From NCBI RefSeq assembly GCF_040412425.1, contig NC_089789.1, positions 38,567,106 through 38,631,105 of the forward strand: DNA of 64,000 bases, given 5' to 3'. The notes beneath the pieces were generated by a model. It was not told the DNA's origin, searched no databases, and was given only the letters and a program-made list of their open reading frames with translations. The DNA comes from Macrobrachium rosenbergii. Lineage: Eukaryota > Arthropoda > Malacostraca > Decapoda > Palaemonidae. Positions 25,107-35,671 of the stretch are shown piece by piece. Made by a program: the position numbers and the translations under genes. Numbering within the stretch: the stretch's first letter is position 1; each line of letters opens with the position of its first letter.

Positions 25107-26030
25107 CGCCGGGATCGCGTCTCCTACAAGAGGAGAAGCCTTGCACAAAAGTCAGACCCAGGTCCTGGGACGTCCTTAGCAAAGTGAGAAATAAGTCCGA
25201 GGGCATCTTCAACAAAATTGAGAACTGGGTCCTGGGACATTCTCATCTAATTGTAAGAACTACAGTAAGTCCCCTGGGCGTCCTCGGCCAAGTGAGAAAT
25301 AAATCCTGGAACAACCTCAGCTAAATAAGGAGCATGTCCAAATTCCTCAGCCATCTGAAAACTAGGTATTGGGTCTGTCTGAAGTGTTGGTTAAGTGAGA
25401 ACTATGTCTTGCAACATGTTCAGCCTAATACGAGTATATGGTTTGTGTGTATTGTCAAGTCTTACATGATAACAAGGTCAAAAGAGACTCTGAAAGTATA
25501 CCGTTGGACTTTAAATCGCTAAAAGCTATTTCGATACAAATATGTCCACTTGAATAGTGTATCTTCGTGTAACCTACAGGGAAGAATAACTGTGGTCACT
25601 TCAGACTTGTGGTATGTCTGACCCAATAGTTAAGTGGGGTATCTATGGGTATTTATTTGTCTGACTGACTTCCCAAGAGCAAAAGCTGCCCTGCAAGGGG
25701 AAAAAAAAGCATGTAATTAAAGATGCCTTCAGCGAACAGCTGTAGATTGAAACGAGATTCAGTCATTGAAAAATAAAATAGTGTGACCGGAGTTTAATGA
25801 AGTATTTTCAGTTCACCAGTTTTGCATAAGAGTTGTATCCGCTTCATTGCTTCCACAGTGTTCGAAGTTGGTGATGTAACCTTGTCTCTTCGGGTTTGGT
25901 CTGTTGCCGGGCTCCAGTCTTTTATCTCGTTGGAAATGAAGCGAAGATCTGTTTATAGTTACGTGGAAATGAAATGTTGACCCAGGAAAGGGTGGTTGAA
26001 AGTGAAATAAAGAGTCTTATAGGGGTGTGT
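25107..26030 (+). other. B4GAT1: Probable 3' UTR of the B4GAT1-like gene
   Basis: No ORF continues after the stop. AATAAA occurs at 25772-25777 and 26006-26011. The second is followed within 20 bp by a G/T-rich stretch (AGGGGTGTGTAGCATTTGTT), a reasonable cleavage context. Which site is used cannot be told from sequence. Confidence 0.5.
25160..25442. repeat. Diverged ~34-bp minisatellite in the 3' UTR
   Basis: About eight units of the form CCTGGGACGTCCTCAGC, then AAGTGAGAA and a variable end, recur every ~33-40 bp starting about 55 bp after the stop codon. Units are diverged, so the array is old. Confidence 0.75.
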
Positions 26031-26185
26031 AGCATTTGTTAAGGTCCAGTTGAACTTGATTGAATTGGCAGTGAACAAAATGAACTTTGCCATGCGATAT
26101 CAATTGATAAATTGATGGTACAAGACAGTAAAATTTGAACTGGAATCCTGTGCGGTGGAAAAAAAATCGCACAGAAACTCAATAT

Positions 26186-26189
<4 letters not shown>

Positions 26190-26264
<75 letters not shown>
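26190..26264. repeat. (TA)n microsatellite
   Basis: About 75 bp of TA, downstream of the proposed B4GAT1-like polyadenylation site. Confidence 0.95.
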
Positions 26265-26268
<4 letters not shown>

Positions 26269-27510
26269 GACGACTGTGGCAAGGCAGTTTAAAAGACGAA
26301 GTGATTTGAAAAAAGGAGAATAAAACTGAAACTCCGCTTGTGTTTACCGAGAGTCCAAAACGCATTAGTAATTCGTAGGCTGAATCTTCCCCCTCAGTGG
26401 TTATCGTAAATTTCTAAGGGATATGTATCTATAAATATGTAAATGATTAAATAAAGGTATATAGATGTTTGTTTTATACCAATCAGTTTTGAAGAGAAGA
26501 GTGTAGATTAAATATCTGTTATCTAATTTAAGAGAATACAAGCAGACAACGCATGAGAGTTAAAAATAAAAAAAAAATAAAATGTTGGAAATATTGAGGG
26601 ACCATCATACTGTATTTCCTTCCCTTGTACAGAAGTTTATTGAGCTGTCGTTGAAGACGAGTATATGATGTATTAATAAAGTTAATTTGCCAAACGTCTA
26701 TTTATTATTTAGTCAGAATTCCATGTTGCTGTGAAAACTTTAATTTTCATAGTAAATCTCAAGTTGTCGTTAACATTTAAAAGAAAAACTTTTGAATTAA
26801 CGGATTAAATTTGACACACAGTGAAGACTTGATTAAAGAACTATTTATCATTTTTTTGTCACTTTATTTAGACCAAGATATGAGTCGATAAAATCAGTAC
26901 TGTGAACAGCAAGTAACTTCCACGAATATTATACAAATATAAATAGCCTATAGACAAAGGCAATTAATTACATTTCAAAAAAGACCACTGAGAATTAAAC
27001 GGTCTAGAGAAAAAGTAAAGAACCAACTGAGGCTAAATGTTTCGTTAATGCCTATGGGTCTACATAACAAACCTCAGCTTAAAGAGACGGAATCTTTTCT
27101 TTCTTTGAAGAGCCTCGGCAAGGGCTTGTTAAGGGTTCTCTCTTCCTCATCCTGGAGGGTTGAACGGGAAGCTTTTTGTCAATAGAAACCGAGGAGGAGT
27201 TTGTGAGCGTAGGTGTGTGTGTGTGTGCGTATTTTGAGAGGGAGGAATGTTCCCTCAGAAAATGTAGAGGGTACTTAAATCAATGCCGAGGACTTTCCAC
27301 CCTTTGGGAAACGCGGACAGGTGAATTTTTTAGCAACGATACAATGGTGCTCAAAAGGTAAGCAGATTGTCCGACCGATGGCGTGTGAAACTGTGAAACA
27401 GTGTTGTTTCTCCCAAGGGAAGGTTTGCTTTTGGACCGCTATGCTGGAGAAAGAGACTGTGAGGATTTTTATCTTATTTTTCTATTTTTCTGACATTGTT
27501 TCAATTATAA

Positions 27511-27516
<6 letters not shown>
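26265..27516. other. Non-coding stretch
   Basis: AT-rich unique sequence without a supported gene. The 61-codon frame at 27176 has no features. Confidence 0.5.
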
Positions 27517-27563
<47 letters not shown>

Positions 27564-27600
27564 GAGATACGCTCTCTCTGTAAATACTGCGAAACAATGT
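27490..27600. repeat. (AT)n within a short inverted repeat
   Basis: (AT)n at 27517-27561 is flanked by CATTGTTTC on the left and its complement GAAACAATG on the right, and directly by ATCTCAT / ATGAGAT. It is a weaker version of the structure at 19754-20082. Confidence 0.6.
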
Positions 27601-28396
27601 ATATAAACTTAATAAACAGATGTGAAATGCTTCCCTGCACAATATGGAACATAAGTGCTTAGACGCGAAAAAGGGTTACTAAAAAATAAAGAATAAGCTT
27701 TGTTCGCATTCACATTATGTGCCTTAGCATGTAGCCTACTACAGAAATTTCATGCCAGCAAATCTGCCGATTTGGATACTATCAAAACTTGTTTCATTAC
27801 TTGCGTAATATTATTAGTTTCGACTGGGCAGGATCTAAAGAGCCAGACTTAACAAGAGGCCCACTATATTCCACTGCAAAAGGACTGATTAGGTGACTCT
27901 GTAAAATTAAAAATTTACCTGTAACATTTCATACATGTCTTCAATATCAGTTATACAAAAATTGGCTGGTTGCATGTACCCTGTTGGTGTGCACATTCTT
28001 GAGAGGCAATACTAAATTTTAAAAATCTCATGGAGAAGCTTTGACATTCACAAACGAATGTAAACGAAATAAGTTTCACAAAGTAGTTCCTAATTTTCCA
28101 GTGTCTTAATTTACAACCCTTGAATCATAATTATTGAATTATTATTTGTATTAAATTTTTATGTTTATTTTCCATGTTCGCATGTAATACAGATATTTTC
28201 GTATATGAAAAACTGCTCTGTATTTCGGCGGAGTAATATTTTGGTCTTACAGTGTCAACAAGGATACCATCTAGTGAAAGAACCGGCAAATGGTGAACTG
28301 GTACAATTTATCAGGAATCGGAAAGGCGTTTATTACTGAGCTCGTGGTTATGTGCAGAGGGAAAACAGCGTACCACATTTTTTACACAGTTATCGT

Positions 28397-28426
28397 ATGG
28401 GATTTAAAGCGCCACCTCAAAGCACA
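28397..28426 (+). CDS. Possible first coding exon of an unrecognised gene
   Basis: ATG followed by ten codons (MGFKAPPQST) ends at a strong donor, GTAAGTTG at 28427. It would join in phase 0 to the exon at 29696. Just upstream, 28205-28339 is a separate 44-codon frame whose meaning is unclear. I do not recognise the product. The exon is short, so the call rests mainly on the donor and phase match. Confidence 0.2.
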
Positions 28427-28921
28427 GTAAGTTGAAAATACAACTAGGCTACCCCATGTTACACTAAATGTTTTGTACACCTGTCTTCAGGGCAAGTCAG
28501 AATTTAGGGTACTTTGGCCTGAATTTAACGTAGATTCCAAGCTGGAAGCAGGAAATAACCATTTTGCATAATTGTGTACTGCTATTTGGCCTATTTTGTG
28601 GCTGTTACATAGAAATAATATTTTAGGTTATATTTATATTGTAGATGGAACCCCTAGGTAAGACACTGCATCCCACGTCAAGGTAATACCCTAGGTAGCT
28701 CATGGCCTTGACCTTGCAGTTGACAGTAGTTGGTGCATGCAGTAACTTGACGCATGTAATAATCTGTAGGATTAGACTAAAGAGCAATCCTTATATAGAA
28801 AGAAACTTAATTCTTTACAAAAGGTCCGCATCAATATTTGGTGTTTGTTTGATGTGTTGGGTTGTGCCCTTAAGGTCGCAGGGGCAAAGCCCTGCTAGGC
28901 CTAGGTAGGGGCACGGCGCCC

Positions 28922-28935
28922 TAGGTTAGGTTAGG
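28922..28935 (+). repeat. Short (TTAGG)n tract
   Basis: TAGGTTAGGTTAGG after GGGGCACGGCGCCC. The flank resembles that of the 24508 tract (GGCCATGCCCC on the same strand relative to TTAGG). Confidence 0.55.
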
Positions 28936-29695
28936 TGGTTGTGTTATGACTGTACATATTTAGGGTTTTGTATTATTTTTAGTAAGGTCAAACACCAAAT
29001 ATTGATGTGACCTTTTTGTAAAGAATTACCAAAAGAAATGTTGCAGTTAGCCTTTTATATTGTAAGGATTATCCGCCAACAATTTGATAGCCTAAGCCCA
29101 GCCTCATAGAAAGGCCCAAATGTTACCATTTCAGAGAGCCAGTGTAGATGTAGGGGGTCGTGTGGTCTAGTCTACTCTAGACCTCCCCTTTTAAGTGTTG
29201 TAGGGATTTTTGAGTGGGTAAACTACCAAAACTTACACCTAACCTTACCTGGGACCCATACCTGGCCTAGACCAGGACCCCTCCCAAGTAAGTCGTGACC
29301 TCTCCGTCTGCATAGCTTATTACAGTACCCCTATTTCAGTATGAATCTGTAATAACACATCATCCAGTATTATGTTACTTTTTTGCCACAATTCTACAGT
29401 ATATTGGATTAAGTTTTGCTGTTAAGTCTCCTTAATATGCTTAATACCAAAATCATACTAATCAATCAGGAATTTACTGCTATTAAGATATGTACTGCCT
29501 TTGTTTTATTAGTCAGTGGGCTGGTCCTAGCCTATACACGTCATTCATGGAGTAGTTTTGGTATAAAAGTTAAAATTTAACCCTCATCCAAATCCTGCAG
29601 ATTGTAATTATGCATTTAAAACTGCCAGGAGGAGCACCACTAAGCAGTAGTACAGATTATGAAAAATCGTGAATTAAAGAGCAACTTTTTCACAG

Positions 29696-29755
29696 ATTTT
29701 CCAGCAGTACCCAGTTAGGATATGTTCTGCACTGAAAGTGACCAAAATGTTGAAG
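29696..29755 (+). CDS. Possible internal exon, unrecognised protein
   Basis: A pyrimidine-rich acceptor (CAACTTTTTCACAG) and donor (GAAG|GTAATA) bound exactly 20 open codons, IFQQYPVRICSALKVTKMLK, phase 0 at both ends. It is compatible with the exon at 28397. No family is recognised. If real it belongs to a small basic protein; a chance pairing of splice-like signals is the alternative. Confidence 0.3.
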
Positions 29756-30258
29756 GTAATAGAGGACATCACAGGTGGTTGAACAAAAGGATTGCAACTA
29801 GGTTTAGACTTAACAATACATATACATAGTAATAGGGTGAGAAAGAACCCAACAAAATAAAGCATTTTTTATGACTAAAAATAATGCTGTGGTACAGAAG
29901 TGCAAATAAATGGTGGAGTAAGTGAGGAACTCTTGTAATAATTGATGAACGATGAAATATGACAAGTCAAATCCCTCAGTTAAATATACAGTAATTAAAA
30001 AAAGCTGTTACTACCAAAGAAATGTAGCCATCATAAACAAATATAGTATTTGAATATGGATACAATAAAAATCCATAAACGTAACATTGTAATTACAAGC
30101 CTAGACCACTTTAGCATTCATATATAATTGTTCTCCAAGTTTTCAATATTTATTCTGTCTGTAATGTTATAGTTATGCCAGTCAGTAAAATTCACCATTC
30201 TCCGATTCCTTTCAAGTTATTCAGGGTCAGCAACAACTTCCTTTAGTGTTTGGGAAAA

Positions 30259-32815
30259 GTAAGCAGCTTGAACAAGAGTAGCTTCAACTGCATTCTAACA
30301 GTCATATCACTAATACTGTAAAAAAAAACATCATAACAATAATAATAATTCAAGGTCCACTACTTGTGGACTGTCAGGCAAGATACACCTAGGCATACAA
30401 AATTGCCACCAAGCAACCACATTGCCTACTGTTGCTTGAGAAAAACTGAGTCACTTCTGACACATGGCTTGTGACTCCAAAGTTGAAAGTTTAGAAGAGC
30501 TTTGTGGTTAACCCAGTCAAAGAAATGACAAAAGTTTGGTCACTGTTCTTGTCAAGATTGTCTTAAACTACAGGAGTTAGATATAAAAGATGATCATAAG
30601 TGCCAGTACCAAGTTCTTTCCTGTAGGCATATTGGTTATCAGCAAGCATCAAGATTCAACGTGCTAGATAAAATCAGAAGTCCCGAGTGTGGGTGAAAAC
30701 TTTTTAAGATACAGTAATGGCAACAGCCAACTGGATCTATTCCACTTAAACTATCAAGGGTATGTGGGATCATAAGTTCCTTGAACAAAAAGATTAGGGA
30801 GTAGAACCCCAAGGTCACAGGTCCCAGGAAGAATAATGTCCACTTAAGACTGTTAGCCTCAGTTATCCAGTGAACTAGCTCAGCCTTCCTTAGAGATGGT
30901 CAAGGTCCCATTAACCCGAATGTAAGGAAGCTTCATTTAGTTCACCAAAGATGTGGTAGAGTTATTACCTCCATTTTTCTTTTAAGTAATATAATTTCTC
31001 AAATCTGTAAGCAATGTTCATTTCCTGGCAACACTGCCAAATTTGGGCAGTTTAATTTTCAGTAAATTTTCACCTTGGTTCTTGTTGAAAGTGAATTATT
31101 ATAAATGACAATAAAACTTAATATATACCAGTATATATATAACAAATTAAATTACACTGTAGTAAAACTGTTGTGGATTGAAAGTTTTCTTAAATTTCAG
31201 AATTAAAGATTCATGATTGTTTCATTTTGGTTCTACATGAATAGGGGATGTGTTGTAAATATCAAGTAATCATCATGGAAAGGAAGTAGAAGTAGTAAAA
31301 ATTTTGGTTTTATAGAGTAAGAGGCTTGTGCCCCAGAGAGGGTAAGGGTAAAATCTAAAGAATACTGGAAAAATACAATTTGTATATGTATTTTGTTACA
31401 GTATCAAATTTTTCTTTTAATTATTAGTCTGTTTTTTCTTTTAAAATTTTTCTTATGAGCTATGAAAAAGAGAATGGTTTTTGTATTCTCATCTTCTTTG
31501 TAAACTAAAATGAATACCAGGTCTATTGTACAATATTGTGAATGAATTAAACTTTTGTAGTGTTCAATGGCATAACTTGAGTATAGGAAAATAACCACTA
31601 ATTAATCATCCTTCATGTGCCATATTTTTCCCCAAGGAATAAAGAGTAATGGAGCATGAGTTTTCCATCCAGCAAGTCTCCTTTGGGTGATATTCATTCC
31701 ATCTTGAAGTATGATGGCTGGCTACCATAAAGTCATTGCCATGTTAGAGAAAGGAAGCTACCGTAGGACGTATTTTGGTCCCTGTCAAATATAGTTCCTG
31801 CTATGTGCTCTGTTAATTGGTAAGTACCAGGTTTTTCTCAAACTGAACTTGTCAGGGAAAACAGTTAGAAGAATGTAGATGATTGGAGAATGATTTTAGC
31901 CTGGGTTAATGTCTTTGGAGTATATAGCTTTCCATTACCGCATCATCCTTTTCTAGCCAGGCTTCATCTATTAAAACAATAAAATAATGAGTGGAGGGTC
32001 TGGATCTAGGATGGTATTCAGGGAGCCCAGATTTTGACCTTTGCCCATCATCCACAGGCTGAAGCTGGTGTGACTAATCTGTTTTCTGAATTGCACAAAA
32101 TTTGAGAGTGACCCTCTCCCCACTTTCACCCTTGCTTTGTTAGAGAGAAGTTTCATTCCCACGTATTAAAAGTTTGTTGTATTTGCTGTCATCTTGGATT
32201 TGTAAGGGCAATGGAAGATCATAGTTTTCTTATGCCACCCCAAAATTCCCCTTCCCCATTTTCTTTTTCCATAAGCCAAGCAGATAGAACACAATGTATC
32301 CCTTTTTTTCCACTTTTGATTGGTAGAAGGCAAGATACAACTTTATGTTCTTCTCCCAGTGCAGGAGAAGGAGACAAGCATGTTATTGGTCATTTATCAT
32401 TGTTTTAATTACTATTATTAGATTTGTAGTCTTTGCTCCTGTTTAGCATACTTTATTCCTTGGTTTTGGGTGGCTGATGAATTCAGTCACCTCTTTGCCC
32501 ATTTTTGAGAGAGTTATTGGCAAGTTATGCTATCTTGGGGCCTTTTTGTCTTTATTGTAATTTTATTCATTAGTCTTAAGGTTATAATTTCCATCCATTT
32601 CCATCGGTATCTCCTGAGGTCAAAACCATATTGCTAAAAGCAGCAATCTCTCTGTAGTGTGTTTCCCATAACCATGTTCCTTGCAGGTACACTGTAAATA
32701 TTTATATAATTCCAAAGGTTCTTTGCAGTGTCCGTTCAGTCCAGCTGCTTTGCTCGCTTGTTAGGTGAACGCAGTTGCCTCATTATGTAACTTTAATGGC
32801 TTTCAGAGTTGCATC
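30259..32815. other. Unique, microsatellite-poor stretch
   Basis: No confident gene. A 26-bp open segment with splice-like borders at 31316-31341 (acceptor TTTTATAG, donor GTAAGG) would keep the frame between the exon at 29696 and the one at 35605. Another splice-bounded piece lies at 30225-30258 but does not keep the frame. Both may be chance. The 65-codon frame at 32211 has no features. Confidence 0.3.
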
Positions 32816-32819
32816 GTAT

Positions 32820-33022
32820 TTATTTAAAAAATTTTAAACAAACCATATCTCTCCATTATATATCTTTTACTTACGTGCGAGCTGTTGTTTAGCAGATTGA
32901 AACAAAAACTGAGGATACTCAGTTTTCTATGAATATTTGTATCTGTCCATCTACTTCCCCTACCCCCACCAGGGAAATGATGGGCACAAACACCCATAGC
33001 TGGTCAGTCTACTTCTGTGGCT
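32820..33022 (+). repeat. DIRS left inverted terminal repeat
   Basis: Inverse complement of 35265-35460. Matching blocks include CTCCATTATA, CTTTTACTT, GCAGATTGAAACAAAAA, GTTTTCTA, CATCTACTTCCCC, CCACCAGGGAAATGA and GGTCAGTCTACTTCTG, in order. Divergence between the arms is roughly 15-20% by eye. Confidence 0.85.
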
Positions 33023-33164
33023 GGTTTCAGTAGACGATGGTCAGGGTTTTGTCTGTGCTCGGTTTTCTATGTATGACTTAGTGTGTAGATTTAGTGAATT
33101 TTCTTTTGGATATGGAGGTTAACGGTGGAATGAGGACATGTAAGGTAAGAGATTGCTGTAATAG

Positions 33165-33690
33165 GCTTTATTCTAGTTCCGTCTGGTATGCAGTTTTTTC
33201 AGACACCACCACATTACTGGCGTACCTGAAGCACCAAGGGGGGATGAAGTCCGAGTCTCTTTCATTTGGCAAGGCAGATCCTTTCATGGTTAGAGAGCAA
33301 GCACATCATCTTACTACCTCAGTTTGTTCATGGGAGAATGAACGTTCAGGCAGATGTTCTCAGCTGCAAGGATCAATAGTAGTGACGGAGTAGGCTCTGC
33401 ATCCGGAAGTATGCAACAGGTTGTGGGAGCTGAGGGGGTACCCCCTTCATAGACCTGTTTGCAGCCAGGTGGAATCATCGTCTGCCGGTTTTTTGTTCGC
33501 CCATTCAGGATCCTCTGGCATGAGCTGTGGATTCCATGTCATTAGACTGGTCAGGTCTAGTCTGTTAGCTTTTCCCCCCCTTTGCTGTGTCCAAAAAGTC
33601 ATCAGCAAGCTGGACAATTCTGTCAGTTGTTGCCTGATGTTGATTACCCCTTGGTGGCCAAGGGAGTTCTCCTGAAGCAACCAAGGGAGG
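33165..33690 (+). pseudogene. DIRS RNase H / methyltransferase-like remnant
   Basis: In one frame, FSDTTTLLAYLKHQGG matches the DIRS RNase H core that carries the catalytic Asp and D(N/T)TTAVAY-type motif. An in-frame TAG (33391) is followed by LHPEVCNRLWEL. The frame then shifts near 33445, where FIDLFAARWNHRLP and SPIQDPLA appear, followed by TGA in place of a tryptophan, AVDSMSLDWSGLVC and another stop. LFPPFAV and LMLITPWWPREFS follow after a further shift. The D-L-F-A...W-N and FPPF...PWWP blocks are typical of DIRS pol C-termini. Multiple lesions make it a pseudogene. Confidence 0.8.
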
Positions 33691-33959
33691 AAAGGTACTA
33701 TCACAATCCCCACATGCTGCATCTGACCACGTGGAGACTGTCTACTGTCTCCTGCAAGCTCGAGACTTCTGAAGAGCTTGTAGGAAGGCCATTATTAGTG
33801 CCAGAGGGAATCTACAATTCAGATTCAACAACATCAGTGGTCTCTGTTTAGGTCCCTGTGCCGAGGTAAGGGGTTTTCCAGCACCTGTACCTCAGTAAAC
33901 ATCATTAAGTTTCTTTTATTTCTCAAGTGTGAGAAAAAGTTCTCAGTAGCAGCCATTTA

Positions 33960-34725
33960 AGGCTGTAGGACCATGTTGGCTTCCATTCTTAGATATGTGG
34001 GCCTGCATCTGTCTGAAGACAAAGATATCAAAGATGTCAGTAGAAGTTTTCAGCAGGAGGTTTCCAGGTGTCTGGTACTCTTTTTATCTTGGAACCTAGA
34101 TGTGGTTGTAAGGTTTCTCTTGTTGCTGCCTTTTGAACCTTTGGAACAGGCTCCATTGAAAGAACTTTTAATGAAATCTCCTTCTTGGTAGCTGTGGCTA
34201 TAACTAAGAGGGTGAATGAAATATAAACATTGTCTTTTAGTTTAGGTTTTTGCTAAGAACAAGGCAGTTCTTTCCTTTCTCCATTTTTTCCGGCTAAGAA
34301 CGATGGTAGAGCTAACCCCTTGCCTAGAACAGTGCCCCTACCCAACTTAGAATCTTTAGTACCCAATGAGCTAGATTCCCCTTTGACCTTTAGGGGCCTT
34401 AAGGATATATCTGAATTGTGCTAAAGACATCAGAGCTAATGTAAAGAATATTTTGTAGTGTCCGGAAGCCAGACTTTCAAAGTGAGTAAGAATTCAGTGT
34501 CCTTTCTCATTAGGTCCTTGGTGAAGGACTCTCATGCAAAGTAGGATCCTGAAGTGGTATCTACCTTAAAGGTAAAGCTGCATGACATTTGAGCACTGGC
34601 CACATCATTGAATTTTTGGAAGAAATAATCTATGGAGAAAGTTATTGAGGCTGCCCACTGGCGTTGTAATTCTGTTTTTGCAATGAATTTTCTTTCCAAT
34701 GTAGAAATTCAATATAATTTTTGCA
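33960..34725 (+). pseudogene. DIRS tyrosine recombinase remnant
   Basis: The N-terminal domain is visible from 33973 (SFQQEVSRC, SWNLDVVVRFLLLLPFEPLE). After a one-base shift near 34165 the box I region reads SFLVAVAITKRVNEI, including the likely first catalytic Arg, then a TAA. The box II motif H-x-x-R appears as HDI followed by TGA (34581-34592) and ALATSLNFW, so the catalytic Arg codon has become a stop. It is followed by EAAHWRCNSVF (34647-34680), the H-W block before the active-site Tyr. The expected F-Y-L-R-D is degraded to N-F-L. Catalytically dead. Confidence 0.8.
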
Positions 34726-35156
34726 GAGCATTAGCTACTCCCATTTGTTCAGGGGATATTATGTCCTGAATCGATCAGTAGCATTTCTCTCTGCAGTTGG
34801 GTTTTGGTTGGGAAGCTTGGAGGTACTCAGGGTCGAGTAAAGGAAGTGTACCCTCATGTCTGTAGGTACTTGTTGCATATCCATCATTGGGCCTGGAGGG
34901 TTTTGTCACAGTAACCATACCCTCCCTTCTGCTGAAGGGGGCCATCCTCGAAAGAGACCTCGGGTATCTTCATGATAAGGTTCTTGTGCCTGAGTGACTT
35001 TCCTCTCAAGGCGCCAGTAATAGCCAGTGCATTGGATTCAGTAGGTAGGCAAACAAGCAAACACTTACTTGTACAAATTTGTTTTGTATTAAGTAGCCTT
35101 TAAAAATCTCAGCTGATTTTCACTTAGGCCACCTCCTTTGTAAACGTGTGAATCAG

Positions 35157-35236
35157 CTATATAATGGAGCAGCAAGGTTCATTTTAAAAATGCACTTAAT
35201 TCAAGATTTGTTTTTTAAATACCTCTCCATTATATT
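35157..35236 (+). repeat. DIRS internal complementary region
   Basis: The first half (ATATAATGGAGCAGCAAGGT, TCATTTTAAAAA) is the inverse complement of the left end (near 32825-32866). The second half (ATTCAAGATTTGTTTTTTAA, ATACCTCTCCATTATA) is the inverse complement of the right end (35415-35460). This joins both termini in one segment, as required for the circular-intermediate model of DIRS replication. Confidence 0.75.
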
Positions 35237-35264
35237 AGTTGCCCGCCCTACCTCCCCAAATTCA

Positions 35265-35460
35265 AAGTTGGCAGAAGTAGACTGACCTGCTATGGGTGCT
35301 TGTGCCTGTCATTCCCCTGGTGGGGTTGGGGAGGTAGATGGATTTCTAGAAAACCGAGTGATCTCATTTTTTGTTTCAATCTGTTGAATGACCGCCGACT
35401 CAGAAGTAAAAGCTTTATAATGAGGAGGTAAATACTTAAAAAATAAATCTCAAATTATAT
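35265..35460 (-). repeat. DIRS right inverted terminal repeat
   Basis: Inverse complement of 32820-33022 (AGAAGTAGACTGACCTGCTA, CATTCCCCTGGTGGGG, GAAAACCGAGTGATCTCA, TTTGTTTCAATCTGTTGAAT). It ends in AATAAATCTCAAATTATA. Confidence 0.85.
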
Positions 35461-35604
35461 TTATATATTGTGAGGATTTGGAATTTATTTAATTATCTGT
35501 GTGCAGTATTTCTGGTCTCTCTAAATGTTTAGAAATCATTTGCTAGTAATTATTTATATGGGACAATAGTATTTTATTATTGAATCATTTTCTTCTTTCC
35601 TTAG

Positions 35605-35671
35605 GATGGTGGCTGAGACCATGCACATGAAAATACAGGGCTATTTAAAGAAGAGCCCTTCTGCCTTGTAA
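35605..35671 (+). CDS. Possible terminal exon, unrecognised protein
   Basis: A strong acceptor (ATTTTCTTCTTTCCTTAG) is followed by one base and 21 open codons, MVAETMHMKIQGYLKKSPSA then L, and TAA. It lies 145 bp beyond the DIRS right end. The leading single base requires a phase-2 donor upstream. The 26-bp segment at 31316-31341 would supply it in frame with 29696-29755, but that microexon is speculative. No canonical AATAAA follows closely; ATTAAA occurs at about 36474. I do not recognise the C-terminus. Confidence 0.35.

Larger units (their letters stand above)
32820..35460 (+). mobile_element. Degenerate DIRS-type tyrosine-recombinase retrotransposon
   Basis: About 2.64 kb. The layout is that of DIRS elements: left inverted terminal repeat, 3' part of the RNase H/methyltransferase-like polyprotein, tyrosine recombinase, internal complementary region (ICR), right inverted terminal repeat. 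The ICR at 35157-35236 is complementary to both outer ends, a hallmark of this order. It is internally deleted (no gag or reverse transcriptase between the left repeat and RNase H) and carries many stops and frameshifts, so it is non-autonomous and dead. The ends were placed by arm comparison, accurate to about 15 bp. It lies in a likely intron of the tentative gene at 28.4-35.7 kb. Confidence 0.85.

Noticed and set aside
30225..30258. 34-bp splice-bounded segment as an exon of the tentative plus-strand gene
   Set aside because: Phase does not fit the terminal exon at 35605 and the segment is too short to support alone.
32211..32408. 65-codon plus frame (MEDHSFLMPPQ…)
   Set aside because: No splice context, domain or codon bias; chance-level length.
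33094..33722. Host gene with several 80-100 codon exons
   Set aside because: Frames match DIRS RNase H and downstream pol motifs with stops and shifts, and lie between DIRS inverted repeats.
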